Notes under the pieces: generated by a model | The model's input: only the letters and a program-made list of their open reading frames with translations | Database searches by the model: none | Told to the model about the DNA's origin: nothing | Part shown: positions 1 to 6,472 of the stretch, in pieces | Layout: each line of letters opens with the position of its first letter | Numbering within the stretch: position 1 is the first letter of the stretch | DNA from: Desulfobacteria bacterium | GTDB taxonomy: Bacteria; Desulfobacterota; Desulfobacteria; Desulfobacterales; C00003060 | Length of the DNA: 8,106 nucleotides | Direction of reading: 5' to 3' | Assembly: GCA_030145035.1 (NCBI GenBank) | Contig: JAQYWL010000132.1 | Coordinates: 1 to 8,106, forward strand | Program-made: the position numbers and the translations under genes

Positions 1-173
1 AATAGTAGATTTGATAATCATATAAAGGGCTGCATAACCAATCTCAAATACTTTTTACATATACTGAAATCGTGCAGTAATTATTACTCATCAAGCGTGA
101 CATTTTCCTACGGATCGCTTCGCTAAATGTTACTACAGCCTGACGAGTTTAAAATAAAATGACACCTCCCTAA

Positions 174-194
174 CCATAGCAAAAGATGCTATGG
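174..194. repeat. Short inverted repeat (hairpin)
   Basis: CCATAGC and GCTATGG form a perfect 7 bp stem around a 7-nt loop (AAAAGAT). No T-run follows on either strand, so I do not call it a terminator. It may be part of a decayed repeat. Confidence 0.4.
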
Positions 195-198
195 TACC

Positions 199-217
199 AG
201 TACGTAATAGTACGTAA
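199..217. repeat. Tandem AGTACGTAA repeat
   Basis: The 9-mer AGTACGTAA occurs at 199-207 and again at 209-217, separated by one T. Each unit contains the palindrome TACGTA. With only two units, function as a binding site is speculation. Confidence 0.35.
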
Positions 218-324
218 CATTAATTTTATGGTTTTAGTCCGTGCACAGGGGGACGCCCATGAAATTATGCTTTTCGTATATCGTATAGAGATAATCGATG
301 CTCTGACACGTAGTGAAGCTTGCG

Positions 325-788
325 CTAAACCAATTGTTCACCTCTTTGAATCCCGCCTTGGCGGGACTTATCGCTGACTGGCTTAGACCCAATCTTTCCC
401 CTACTTTAGTCCCTGAAATACCCAATTCCCTGACAGACCAATAAGCTAAAACACTGCGTGCCATGACCCGTTCCGGTTGTTTGCCTGGCGATAATATATA
501 TTTGACCGCTATTTTAAATATCTCGGAAACCCTTTCAACAATTGTGTCAAAGTCGTATCCCATTGCTTCAAGCCGGTACCTGCGTTCCATCTTTTCTGTC
601 GCATCGCATAGCGCCTTCTCGACAAAATCGCTGTCTCCCAGTATCCGTTCATCACTCTTAAAGTGGATATTCATACGTCGCAACGATTTCAGAACACTCC
701 AGCCTCCAGCGCTTCGAATCAGTCCGCCTCCGGTCAACTCCGATTTTTTCCCTTCTAATATCCCTTCTTTTCTTGCTTCCCGGAATTG
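325..788 (-). pseudogene. REP-associated tyrosine transposase (RAYT), C-terminal remnant
   Basis: This is a decayed piece of an IS200-like, REP-associated transposase. What remains is the conserved linker and C-terminal region: TGGGLIRSAGGW, then SDERILGDSDFVEKAL, a stretch around ARSVLAYWSVRELGISG, and an HTH-like LGLSQSAIS. The HUH/Y1 nuclease domain with its catalytic tyrosine, normally about 200 residues at the N-terminus, is absent. Recognisable family sequence begins around 785, almost against the stop codon of the TIGR03545 gene at 794. Near the 3' end, removing the eight bases 352-359 would restore the expected ending IQRGEQLV followed by TAG at 325-327. As it stands the frame shifts there and runs to 234. 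An ATG at 737 gives a 167-residue frame, but it starts inside the conserved region, so I regard it as non-functional. The assignment is by remembered family motifs. Confidence 0.8.
351..366. repeat. REP-like perfect palindrome inside the transposase remnant
   Basis: TCCCGCC and GGCGGGA form a perfect 7 bp inverted repeat with a 2-nt centre. It coincides with the 8-nt insertion (352-359) that frameshifts the transposase remnant. The CCCGCCAAGGCGGG core resembles the short GC-rich palindromes scattered through many proteobacterial genomes, the sort of sequence RAYT enzymes are associated with. One copy only is present here. Confidence 0.55.
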
Positions 789-793
789 TACTC

Positions 794-2554
794 CTATAGA
801 GGCAGCTTCATTCCACCCGAGCCACTTTCCCGGGAGCGTTTGAACAGTTCATCTCCAAAATGAGAGCGTGCCTTTAGTTCGCTGTCAATGGAGCCGAGGC
901 CGCCTAGAGAGGTCTCCAAATCAGCCATAGACCCACCCACTTTTTCCTGAATGACTGACTTGAGTCTTTTTTCAAATTGGACCGCTTGCGCTTTCACTTG
1001 TTTTTTCACAGCATCTTTGAGCACGTTGTCAAGGTTTGAGCTGAGTTTCAAGTCATAATCTTGTATTGTACCCGAAATCTCAGCCTTAAGGTCAAATGCT
1101 TTCATGTCAGAAATTGCAGAGGTGAGGGCTTTCATCAAACTATTCGTCTCTTCCTCATTCGGGGTGCCCATATTAACGGATTGAAGACTAGTCAACGAGT
1201 TTGCCTTGAGTGTTTCTCCGGCAATGGTCACCCTTGCCTCAAGATCTGCTGTCGCTCTTTTTAATACAATAGGCAACTCTGCATCAGAAGAAAGATCCAT
1301 ATCAGATATATCATATCCTCGAATCAAAACATTGGCCGTGTCTTTCGCGGAGGATGGATCCACGTGATTCAATGAACCATCAATTTTTAAGGAGGCAAGG
1401 CCAGTTAAGTTCACACCTGCAACTTCGTACATAAGGGGCACACCCAAAATATCCTGATCGGGTGTAATATTTCGTACCTGTCCCTTAACCAAACCTGCCG
1501 GGATCTCTATTGCGACATGGGCTATTCGAATGAGAAAATCAGGATACGCCTCCTGCTCTTTGAATCTGACATCGACACCTTTCCCACGTGTTGGTTTAAC
1601 TACTTCTCTACCATGCTTTCTTTCTTTCACCCGTTCCAAAATGGGCCCTAATTTCTTATACCAGTTCAGGAAGGTGTCTGTCCAATTTCCGACCTTCTTT
1701 CCAAAGAATAGCCGGCTCGCATTCGCCATGCCCTCCGGGGAAGGGCTGTACTTTTCCTTTAGCCGATGGACATCTTCCTGTGGCGCCTTTTTCACCTCAG
1801 CCATCCGTTTTCGGAGGGAAGTCATATTTTGGCCAAGCTCTTTTTGTGCGGTCTTAATGAGGTTCAAATCCCTGCTTAATTCCTTCCGGAGGGTCAACAC
1901 TTCACTAGCACCGCCAAGAATTCCTTCAATGCCTCGTTGTTTTCCGGATTTTAAACGATCTATCTTTTTTTGGTATTCTCCTAATTTGTTCTTATCCGGC
2001 AGTTTTGCCAGTCGGCTCTGCCATTTTTCCTTCTCCTTTTGGAGGTCCTCTCGAAACGATGCAATCAGTTCAAGGGACTGAAGCTTTTCTTTTTGAAGAA
2101 TTTCTTTTGCATCAGGAATCTTGAAGGACGGCCACTTTACTTTTTCCTCTGATGGTTCTTTCGAAACCACTGGGATACGGGAAAGTGTTTCAGAAATCGC
2201 ACCGGATGTCTTTCGAGGTGTGTTTAGTTTTACTCCCTCCAGTGTCATTTCCTTAAAGACTACCTTTCGACGCAGCAACTTTGCCCCTTCCAGTGATAAG
2301 GCCACGCGATCTACTTGAAATGCATTGGTCATGGGAGCATCAGGATTTGCCACCTCAAGTCCTGTCAAAGACAAGCCCAAAGGGAAAATAGAAAAATCCG
2401 CATCTGCAAGCTCCACTTTGGCTTTCACCAATTCAGCGCCTTTGCTTTCAATGGTTTTTTTGATGGCCACATCCACAAAAAGGAACCATGCCCCGATTAC
2501 GAATAACAACAGTACGACAAAGGTGATCAAACCCTGCCAGCGAATTTTCTTCAT
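794..2554 (-). CDS. TIGR03545 family protein, membrane-anchored, AsmA-like, with coiled coil
   Basis: A 586-residue protein of unknown function that I recognise as the TIGR03545 family, known mainly for being encoded beside TIGR03546. Residues about 8-28 are a single N-terminal membrane anchor (short basic N-tail MKKIRW, then a hydrophobic run), with the rest predicted to be periplasmic. Residues about 45-115 (ADADFSIFPLGLSLTGLEV) resemble the start of AsmA/DUF748-type lipid-transport and envelope proteins. About 148-265 is highly charged and helical, a likely coiled coil, and about 320-510 is beta-rich. The start ATG overlaps the stop of the upstream gene (ATGA, 2551-2554) and is preceded by GAGGTGG, so the two genes are almost certainly translationally coupled. 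The stop is TAG at 794-796, and the transposase remnant follows immediately. A role in envelope maintenance is inference from topology. Confidence 0.85.
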   Translation of the reverse strand: MKKIRWQGLITFVVLLLFVIGAWFLFVDVAIKKTIESKGAELVKAKVELADADFSIFPLGLSLTGLEVANPDAPMTNAFQVDRVALSLEGAKLLRRKVVFKEMTLEGVKLNTPRKTSGAISETLSRIPVVSKEPSEEKVKWPSFKIPDAKEILQKEKLQSLELIASFREDLQKEKEKWQSRLAKLPDKNKLGEYQKKIDRLKSGKQRGIEGILGGASEVLTLRKELSRDLNLIKTAQKELGQNMTSLRKRMAEVKKAPQEDVHRLKEKYSPSPEGMANASRLFFGKKVGNWTDTFLNWYKKLGPILERVKERKHGREVVKPTRGKGVDVRFKEQEAYPDFLIRIAHVAIEIPAGLVKGQVRNITPDQDILGVPLMYEVAGVNLTGLASLKIDGSLNHVDPSSAKDTANVLIRGYDISDMDLSSDAELPIVLKRATADLEARVTIAGETLKANSLTSLQSVNMGTPNEEETNSLMKALTSAISDMKAFDLKAEISGTIQDYDLKLSSNLDNVLKDAVKKQVKAQAVQFEKRLKSVIQEKVGGSMADLETSLGGLGSIDSELKARSHFGDELFKRSRESGSGGMKLPL

Positions 2555-3072
2555 ACACCACCTCTCAACCGGGAATAGGTTGCAAAAACGTTATACAGCT
2601 TCGTAGCCTTGAAAGCTTGCATAATTCGGGTCTTTTGCACCCAGGCGAGTACATGTTCCCGGTATTGCATGATCATTTTATTCGCAATAAAGTAAAGGGG
2701 AACAAAGAGAACCATGGAGAACAAAAAACTCCCCATCACGATGGAGTTGTTGAACTTTGCGAGCCGCAATAGTGTCATGTTGTAAAAAGCTGTCCAAAGG
2801 CCCTCTAACCCACTGCTGGTCAGTACTGCCAGACCGATCCAATGAAAGATCGGATCAAGGAGGTAGGCAACGCCGGAGAACAAGATCAGGCCAAGGATAA
2901 AGGTGGAAAGATTCACTCTCAGGACAAGCACCAACAGGAAAACCGCGAAGTTGTGGAGGCTGAAGAGTGGTGTGAATCCAACAATCATGGAGAAACAAAG
3001 TGCAAGGCTGATTTGCCCTGGCTCGGTTTCGGAATTTAGTACTTTCAGTAATTTAGCAATTGCTCTTAGCAT
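2551..3072 (-). CDS. TIGR03546 family integral membrane protein (DUF2062-like)
   Basis: A 173-residue inner-membrane protein matching my recollection of TIGR03546, the uncharacterised partner of TIGR03545. A short amphipathic N-terminus (MLRAIAKLLKVLNSETEPGQ) is followed by hydrophobic segments at roughly 20-60, 60-80 and 100-130, including GFTPLFSLHNF, which resembles DUF2062 proteins. The basic tail from about 130 is probably cytoplasmic. I choose the ATG at 3072 because GGAG (3081-3084) lies 8 nt upstream. An in-frame GTG at 3081 would leave no room for a Shine-Dalgarno site. The stop overlaps the next gene's start by 4 nt. MITE-like copy A ends about 23 bp upstream of the ribosome-binding site, so any promoter must lie in or beyond that element. 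The function is unknown. Confidence 0.85.
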   Translation of the reverse strand: MLRAIAKLLKVLNSETEPGQISLALCFSMIVGFTPLFSLHNFAVFLLVLVLRVNLSTFILGLILFSGVAYLLDPIFHWIGLAVLTSSGLEGLWTAFYNMTLLRLAKFNNSIVMGSFLFSMVLFVPLYFIANKMIMQYREHVLAWVQKTRIMQAFKATKLYNVFATYSRLRGGV

Positions 3073-3106
3073 AATACACACTCCAAATATGATCTTTGTA
3101 TGTAGT

Positions 3107-3241
3107 GCCTGAACGGAAACTGCTTTTTTCGTCGATATCTGTGTCAGGCTCAGATTTTAATCCTCAAAATACTCAATGTATTCCTACGGTTAGGATTTCG
3201 CTTTCCTTGATCTCAACAAAAAATTCTGTTTTCGTTCAGGC
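3107..3241. repeat. MITE-like palindromic element, copy A
   Basis: A 135 bp element with imperfect terminal inverted repeats: GCCTGAACGGAAAC at the left, and the complement of GCCTGAACGAAAAC at the right (13 of 14 match). Complementarity extends inward to about 33 bp per arm (26 of 33 positions). The core at 3138-3192 matches 7757-7811 at 47 of 55 positions without gaps. The core is itself centred on AATAC/GTATT. A 7 bp direct repeat, TATGTAG, lies at 3099-3105 and 3244-3250, 1-2 bp outside the inverted repeats, as expected for a target-site duplication. No transposase is encoded. The element family is unknown to me. Confidence 0.75.
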
Positions 3242-3375
3242 GCTATGTAGATTGAAGAGAGGTATGCGACGCTCCTTGTACCTGGTTTAGCCCATTATGG
3301 TCATAGCAAAAACAGTATGAAATAGCGTATCCTTAAAGCAAAAAACGATTGGCAAAACAAGCTGTCGACACATCT

Positions 3376-3402
3376 ATCAATGCAAACGATGACATCATTG
3401 AT
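3376..3402 (-). terminator. Possible hairpin after the OmpA-family gene
   Basis: ATCAATG (3376-3382) and CATTGAT (3396-3402) form a 7 bp stem with a 13-nt loop, directly after the TAA of the OmpA-family gene on the minus strand. There is no T-run next to it, so intrinsic termination is doubtful. It could instead stabilise the mRNA end. Confidence 0.25.
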
Positions 3403-3403
3403 A

Positions 3404-4648
3404 TTACCGATGTATCGGGGTCAATTGTACTCGCCGGTTTCGTGCGCGCCCCTCAGCAGTGTCGTTGGAAGCAATGGGTTTCGAAAATCCGTAGCCCACA
3501 GAAGAAAGACGTTCCGCTCCAATGCCCTTTTGCAGGACATATTCCATGACCGCTTGGGCCCGATTCCTGGAAAGTTTTTGATTGTATGCCTTTCGACCTG
3601 TGTTGTCGGTATGACCTTCAATGACAACCCGTACATTCGGATTCTGTTTCAATACGTCTGCAACACGGTCCAAAGCCGGAAAGGATTCGGGGCGAATGTC
3701 TTGTTTGCCCGTGTCAAAACGAACTTGTTCCAGCACCCAGCAACCATTGTCATTTACCTTTGCGCCCTGAGGGGTATCGGGACATTGATCCAGATGATCG
3801 GGTGCTCCATCACCATCGGAATCCAGAGGACAACCCTTGGCATCAACGGCAACGCCTCTTGGCGTATCTGGGCATTGGTCAAGATCATCCGTAACACCAT
3901 CACCGTCAGCGTCGAGAGGGCAGCCATACTTATTCACTGCCACCCCCTTGGGTGTGTGGGGACATCGATCCAGATGATCGGGCACTCCATCGTCATCGGA
4001 ATCCAAGGGACAACCCTTGGCATCAACATGAACACCCTTTGGTGTGCCAAGGCATTGGTCTCGATGATCAGGTACTCCATCGCCGTCGCTATCTACGGAT
4101 GATGGGGCTTTCTTTTCTTTTTTTGCAAGGAAGGTAAGCATCAGTGTATAGGCCAGGTTGTTTTGCCTTTTGTCAAAGGGAATCAGGTGACGTACATCAC
4201 CTCTTAAAACCAAACGCTCCGTGAGAAAATATTTCAGTCCACCGCCATAGTTGACCAGAAAGTCCGTGTCATTTCCACCGCTATCAGGATCAAGGGTAAT
4301 CCCGCCAATGCCTGCAGCGAGGTAGGGGATCAGTCTTTTTTCAGGCATGAAATGGTAGAGTCCATCCAACCTATAAAGAAAACCGTTTACATCGCCGCCA
4401 CCTGAATCAGACTCACTATTAATGTAGTGAAACACTGCTTCAGCTCCGATAATTTTATCGAAGCTATATCCCCCTGTCAATCCAAAGGTGGGCCCATTAT
4501 CTAGATTCTGATTTCCCTCAAATACATACCCGCCGATGGAAGGGGAAAAGTTGAACGAGCCCGGTGTCATCTCCGCCCATGAATTGAAAGTAAAAGACAA
4601 AAAAATAATCGCTATGCCAAAAAAGATCGGTCTCTTGAAATAGTTCAT
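3404..4648 (-). CDS. OmpA-family outer membrane protein with beta-barrel, TSP3 repeats and peptidoglycan-binding domain
   Basis: A 414-residue outer membrane protein tethering the membrane to peptidoglycan. Residues 1-25 are a signal peptide (cleavage after FNSWA). About 26-175 is an OmpA-like eight-stranded barrel (GGYVFEGNQN, LIPYLAAGIGG, YGGGLKYFLTERLVLRGDVR). Residues 186-305 are four 30-residue thrombospondin type-3 repeats with calcium-binding DSDGDG-type loops and paired cysteines. About 306-414 is the OmpA C-terminal domain with VRFDTGK, IEGHTDNTG, NQKLSRNRAQAV and GRARNRRV. Asp348 and Arg363 are the expected diaminopimelate contacts. The ATG at 4648 is preceded by a perfect AGGAGG (4658-4663) at 9 nt. 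A TTG one codon upstream is possible but less likely. The DUF4197 gene ends 35 bp upstream, so co-transcription is likely. Confidence 0.93.
   Translation of the reverse strand: MNYFKRPIFFGIAIIFLSFTFNSWAEMTPGSFNFSPSIGGYVFEGNQNLDNGPTFGLTGGYSFDKIIGAEAVFHYINSESDSGGGDVNGFLYRLDGLYHFMPEKRLIPYLAAGIGGITLDPDSGGNDTDFLVNYGGGLKYFLTERLVLRGDVRHLIPFDKRQNNLAYTLMLTFLAKKEKKAPSSVDSDGDGVPDHRDQCLGTPKGVHVDAKGCPLDSDDDGVPDHLDRCPHTPKGVAVNKYGCPLDADGDGVTDDLDQCPDTPRGVAVDAKGCPLDSDGDGAPDHLDQCPDTPQGAKVNDNGCWVLEQVRFDTGKQDIRPESFPALDRVADVLKQNPNVRVVIEGHTDNTGRKAYNQKLSRNRAQAVMEYVLQKGIGAERLSSVGYGFSKPIASNDTAEGRARNRRVQLTPIHR
3734..4093 (-). repeat. Four tandem 90 bp repeats encoding TSP3 calcium-binding modules
   Basis: Four consecutive 30-residue units, each of the form D-S/A-D-x-D-G-x-x-D-x-x-D-x-C-x-x-T-P-x-G-x-x-V-x-x-x-G-C, lie inside the OmpA-family gene. 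Each codes a calcium-binding loop and a likely disulphide. The tandem structure invites recombination and copy-number change. It also gives a long, spurious open frame on the plus strand. Confidence 0.9.
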
Positions 4649-4683
4649 CAATATTTTCCTCCTGTTTTCTTGCGGTCAGTTTC

Positions 4684-5457
4684 CTATTCTTTCCCAAATA
4701 CGCGTTTTAGCAAGTCTGTCGTTTGCCTGGCAGGATTTTGCCTTATGGCCGCTTCCTCTTGGGCCAAATAGTAAAAGATTCCATCCATGCCCTTCTCAAT
4801 CACATGACCTGCCAGATCTGCTTTTATATCGGGTACAAAGGGCATAGAAAGGTATTGTCCCATCACGTTATCGTAGGCTTTGATGGCTCCCACCTCTGAC
4901 AGGCTATCCTCAACAAGCGGGCGCATCTCTTGGGCCAATTCTGGAGACATTTTGTGTTGAAAGTACTTTGTGGCAGCATCGGTGGGCCCTTTATAAATCG
5001 CCTGAACATCATCAAAAGTCATCTTTGTGATTGCTTGCCGGAAAAAGGTCTTGGCCTTTGGTGTAGCGGCTTCCGCAGCGCGATTGAGCTTTAACTCAAG
5101 GTCGTCCAGTAGAGAAGACATACCCAGTTTGGCCAGCACGGGCTTTACAGGCCGAAAGCTTTCAGGCAACGGAATATGAACAGCAGAATCCCCCTGAAAG
5201 CCATCCACTTTTCCTAGCTTGTGTACTACACTCTCTGCTCCAACGCGCAAAGCATCTTTCAGGGCCGCACCAATGTCCTCAGTCCCGGGCGTCTCTATTT
5301 CTTCGCTACCCCCAAAACTATTGAAAAGATTTTCCCCTTTTTCCAACCAGGCAGATTCTGCTCTAGCGGCTATAGGCCAGCAGGAAAGCATGAAAACCAT
5401 CACTACTGTTCCTAAAATGAGTTGATGTTTCAAAAATTCACTAAGATTTTTATTCAT
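4684..5457 (-). CDS. DUF4197 domain-containing exported protein
   Basis: A 257-residue exported protein that I assign to DUF4197 from its overall pattern: GAALKDALRVGAESVVHKLG, DSAVHIPLPE, LDDLELKLNRAAEAATPKA, MTFDDVQAIYKG, ATKYFQ, and a C-terminal KGMDGIFYYLAQEEAAIRQN. Residues 1-33 form a signal peptide (hydrophobic VVMVFMLSCW, then AARA before ESAWLEKG). An internal Leu-Ser-Cys gives a weak lipobox alternative. The ATG at 5457 is chosen because the signal peptide starts there and AGGTAGGTG lies just upstream. The open frame continues to 5883, but that extension reads through the catalase remnant out of frame and is not real protein. The family's function is unknown. It precedes the OmpA-family gene by 35 bp and may share its transcript. 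Confidence 0.85.
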   Translation of the reverse strand: MNKNLSEFLKHQLILGTVVMVFMLSCWPIAARAESAWLEKGENLFNSFGGSEEIETPGTEDIGAALKDALRVGAESVVHKLGKVDGFQGDSAVHIPLPESFRPVKPVLAKLGMSSLLDDLELKLNRAAEAATPKAKTFFRQAITKMTFDDVQAIYKGPTDAATKYFQHKMSPELAQEMRPLVEDSLSEVGAIKAYDNVMGQYLSMPFVPDIKADLAGHVIEKGMDGIFYYLAQEEAAIRQNPARQTTDLLKRVFGKE

Positions 5458-5492
5458 AAGAACACCTACCTTTCGCGTAGAAAAGTATTTTA

Positions 5493-5788
5493 TCACTCGT
5501 CGCCAAAAGCGCCACGGTCGGTAGCCTTTGCTCTTTCCTCCTGTGTCATGGCAGATAAACGCTCCACTTCTTTCATGTCCAACCCAAGCCCTTCGGACAC
5601 CCGACGTCCGTAATCCGGATCGGCCAAGGTAAAAATTGCTGTCTGGCGAAGCTGGATCCCAATCCATGACGATGGGTGTCGTGGTAACTGAACAAACGTC
5701 CCTGGAGCATCTTGTCCGGGGAAGCGCCAATACCAGGAACAAAATTGGCCGGAGAAAAGTTTGCGTCAGGTACTTGTGTGACTTCCAA
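5493..5788 (-). pseudogene. Catalase remnant (truncated, internally deleted, frameshifted)
   Basis: Two pieces of a haem catalase lie in different frames. The first, about 5660-5788, reads FSPANFVPGIGASPDKMLQG then RLFSYHDTHRHGLG, the stretch that in intact catalases contains the proximal-haem tyrosine (RLFSY) and its downstream arginine (here His-Arg-His). The second, about 5493-5660, reads IQLRQTAIFTLADPDYGRRV, then EGLGLDMKEVERLSAMTQEE, and ends RGAFGDE followed by TGA (5493-5495). This is the extreme C-terminus of small-subunit catalases. The join lies at about 5655-5662, where I infer that roughly 100-130 codons were deleted with loss of frame. The first several hundred residues (haem pocket His and Asn) are absent. 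The frame of the first piece closes at 5816-5818. The 85 bp up to the selenoprotein stop hold nothing I recognise. Confidence 0.85.
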
Positions 5789-5900
5789 CCTATGAAGTAG
5801 AAAATCATCCCTGGCTTATACTCCTCGCCCATTATGTCAACGCTATGGCAAGCAACAAGGTGTCGCATGGAAGCTCCCAACAATACAGATGTAGCCTAGC

Positions 5901-6470
5901 CTATAGAAGCCGATATGGATAAGCCCGTTTCGTCCACTCGCTGGATGGATATTCGGCTGTGAGCTGCTCGTATGCCGCCTTGAGAGGCTCGGGGTTTTGC
6001 GTGCTTTTGTAGCGGCACACCCCGCGCAAATAGATGGCTTCCGGCGCAGACCCGCTTTCCGGGTATTCTCCCAGCAGCCTCTCAAGGCTCCCAATGGCCT
6101 CGTCAAATCGATCCGTTTCAAAATAAGACTTCCCTATACCCAATAAAAGCGAAGCAATCAACTCTTGGACGGCAAGAAAGCCCACTGTTCGATGGTGTTC
6201 GTTGCCATAAGGATCAAGCGTAATAAGGGCCGGCGTCCACTTGATATTAAAATCCGCAGACAAGGGCTGGGCGTCAAAAGCAACACGCAGCGGAATCATG
6301 TTTTCAGTGATAAAGAGGATCACTCTATCATTCGGATACGTAACCACATCCATCTGTTGACAACCAATTCAACCTGGGTTGAAGAAATCAAGCAACACAG
6401 GCTTCTTCTCGACACGAGCCCGGGCCAGAGCCGCATCAATTTCCGTTTCCCATTTGATGTTTTCCGCCAT
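5901..6470 (-). CDS. Thioredoxin-fold/TPR protein, probable selenoprotein (UxxC, TGA = Sec34)
   Basis: A 190-codon gene with one in-frame TGA at 6369-6371 (codon 34). Upstream of the TGA the protein reads MAENIKWETEIDAA ... KKPVLLDFFNPG; after it, IGCQQMDVVTYP. The TGA falls exactly on the first redox residue of a thioredoxin CxxC, giving Sec34-Ile-Gly-Cys37. The fold continues with VAFDAQPLSADFNIKWTPAL (cis-Pro80 in WTP), LITLDPYGNEHHRTVGF, and then one to two TPR-like helical repeats at about 110-139 and 142-178 (IGKSYFETDRFDEAIGSLER). The start is fixed by AAAGGAGA 8 nt before the ATG at 6470. The frame downstream of the TGA is intact for 155 codons. A SECIS-like hairpin lies at 6334-6351. 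It is expected to act as a thiol/selenol oxidoreductase in the cytoplasm, as no signal peptide is seen. A nonsense mutation in a CxxC protein is the alternative. Confidence 0.8.
6334..6351 (-). promoter_or_regulatory. Candidate bacterial SECIS element
   Basis: On the mRNA strand GGAUGUG-GUUA-CGUAUCC folds into a 7 bp stem (including two G-U pairs) with a 4-nt apical loop whose first base is G. The loop starts 25 nt after the UGA at 6369-6371. Spacing, a short upper stem and a G at the start of the loop fit the general description of bacterial SECIS elements read by SelB. It lies within the coding sequence, as bacterial SECIS elements do. A competing palindrome (TTCAACC/GGTTGAA, 6368-6383) overlaps the UGA itself. 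Confidence 0.6.
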
Positions 6471-6472
6471 GA

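Larger units (their letters stand above)
1..324. other. Intergenic stretch, no gene recognised
   Basis: I see no convincing coding region on either strand. The stretch is AT-rich on its left side and contains a short hairpin (174-194) and a short direct repeat (199-217), listed separately. It lies downstream of the transposase remnant. The current frame of that remnant runs on to a stop at 234, but this tail (from about 351 leftwards) has no resemblance to the transposase family and is a read-through product of a frameshift. Confidence 0.6.
3073..3403. other. Intergenic stretch carrying MITE-like copy A
   Basis: This gap separates the OmpA-family gene from the TIGR03546/TIGR03545 pair. It holds the GGAG ribosome-binding site of the latter (3081-3084), the palindromic element at 3107-3241 with its flanking TATGTAG repeats, and about 160 bp on the right (3242-3403) with no gene. 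The right part has a weak hairpin at 3376-3402 just after the OmpA stop codon. I see no convincing sigma-70 promoter. Confidence 0.6.

Noticed and set aside
463..843. 126-residue open frame on the plus strand
   Set aside because: It is antisense to the recognisable transposase remnant, with no similarity and no start signal.
1530..2081. 183-residue open frame on the plus strand
   Set aside because: It is antisense to the TIGR03545 coiled-coil region. The Ser/Phe-rich composition is typical of a shadow of a Lys/Glu-rich helix.
3380..4102. 240-residue open frame on the plus strand
   Set aside because: It is antisense to the OmpA-family gene and kept open by the four tandem 90 bp repeats. Its translation is a repeated low-information pattern and lacks a ribosome-binding site.
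5458..5883. N-terminal extension of the DUF4197 protein to a 399-residue frame
   Set aside because: This part reads the catalase remnant in the wrong frame. The real start at 5457 has a signal peptide and a Shine-Dalgarno sequence.
5901..6353. Start of the thioredoxin-like gene at Met40 (6353)
   Set aside because: It would remove the first strand, the active site and the good ribosome-binding site. The coding signal clearly continues through the TGA to 6470.
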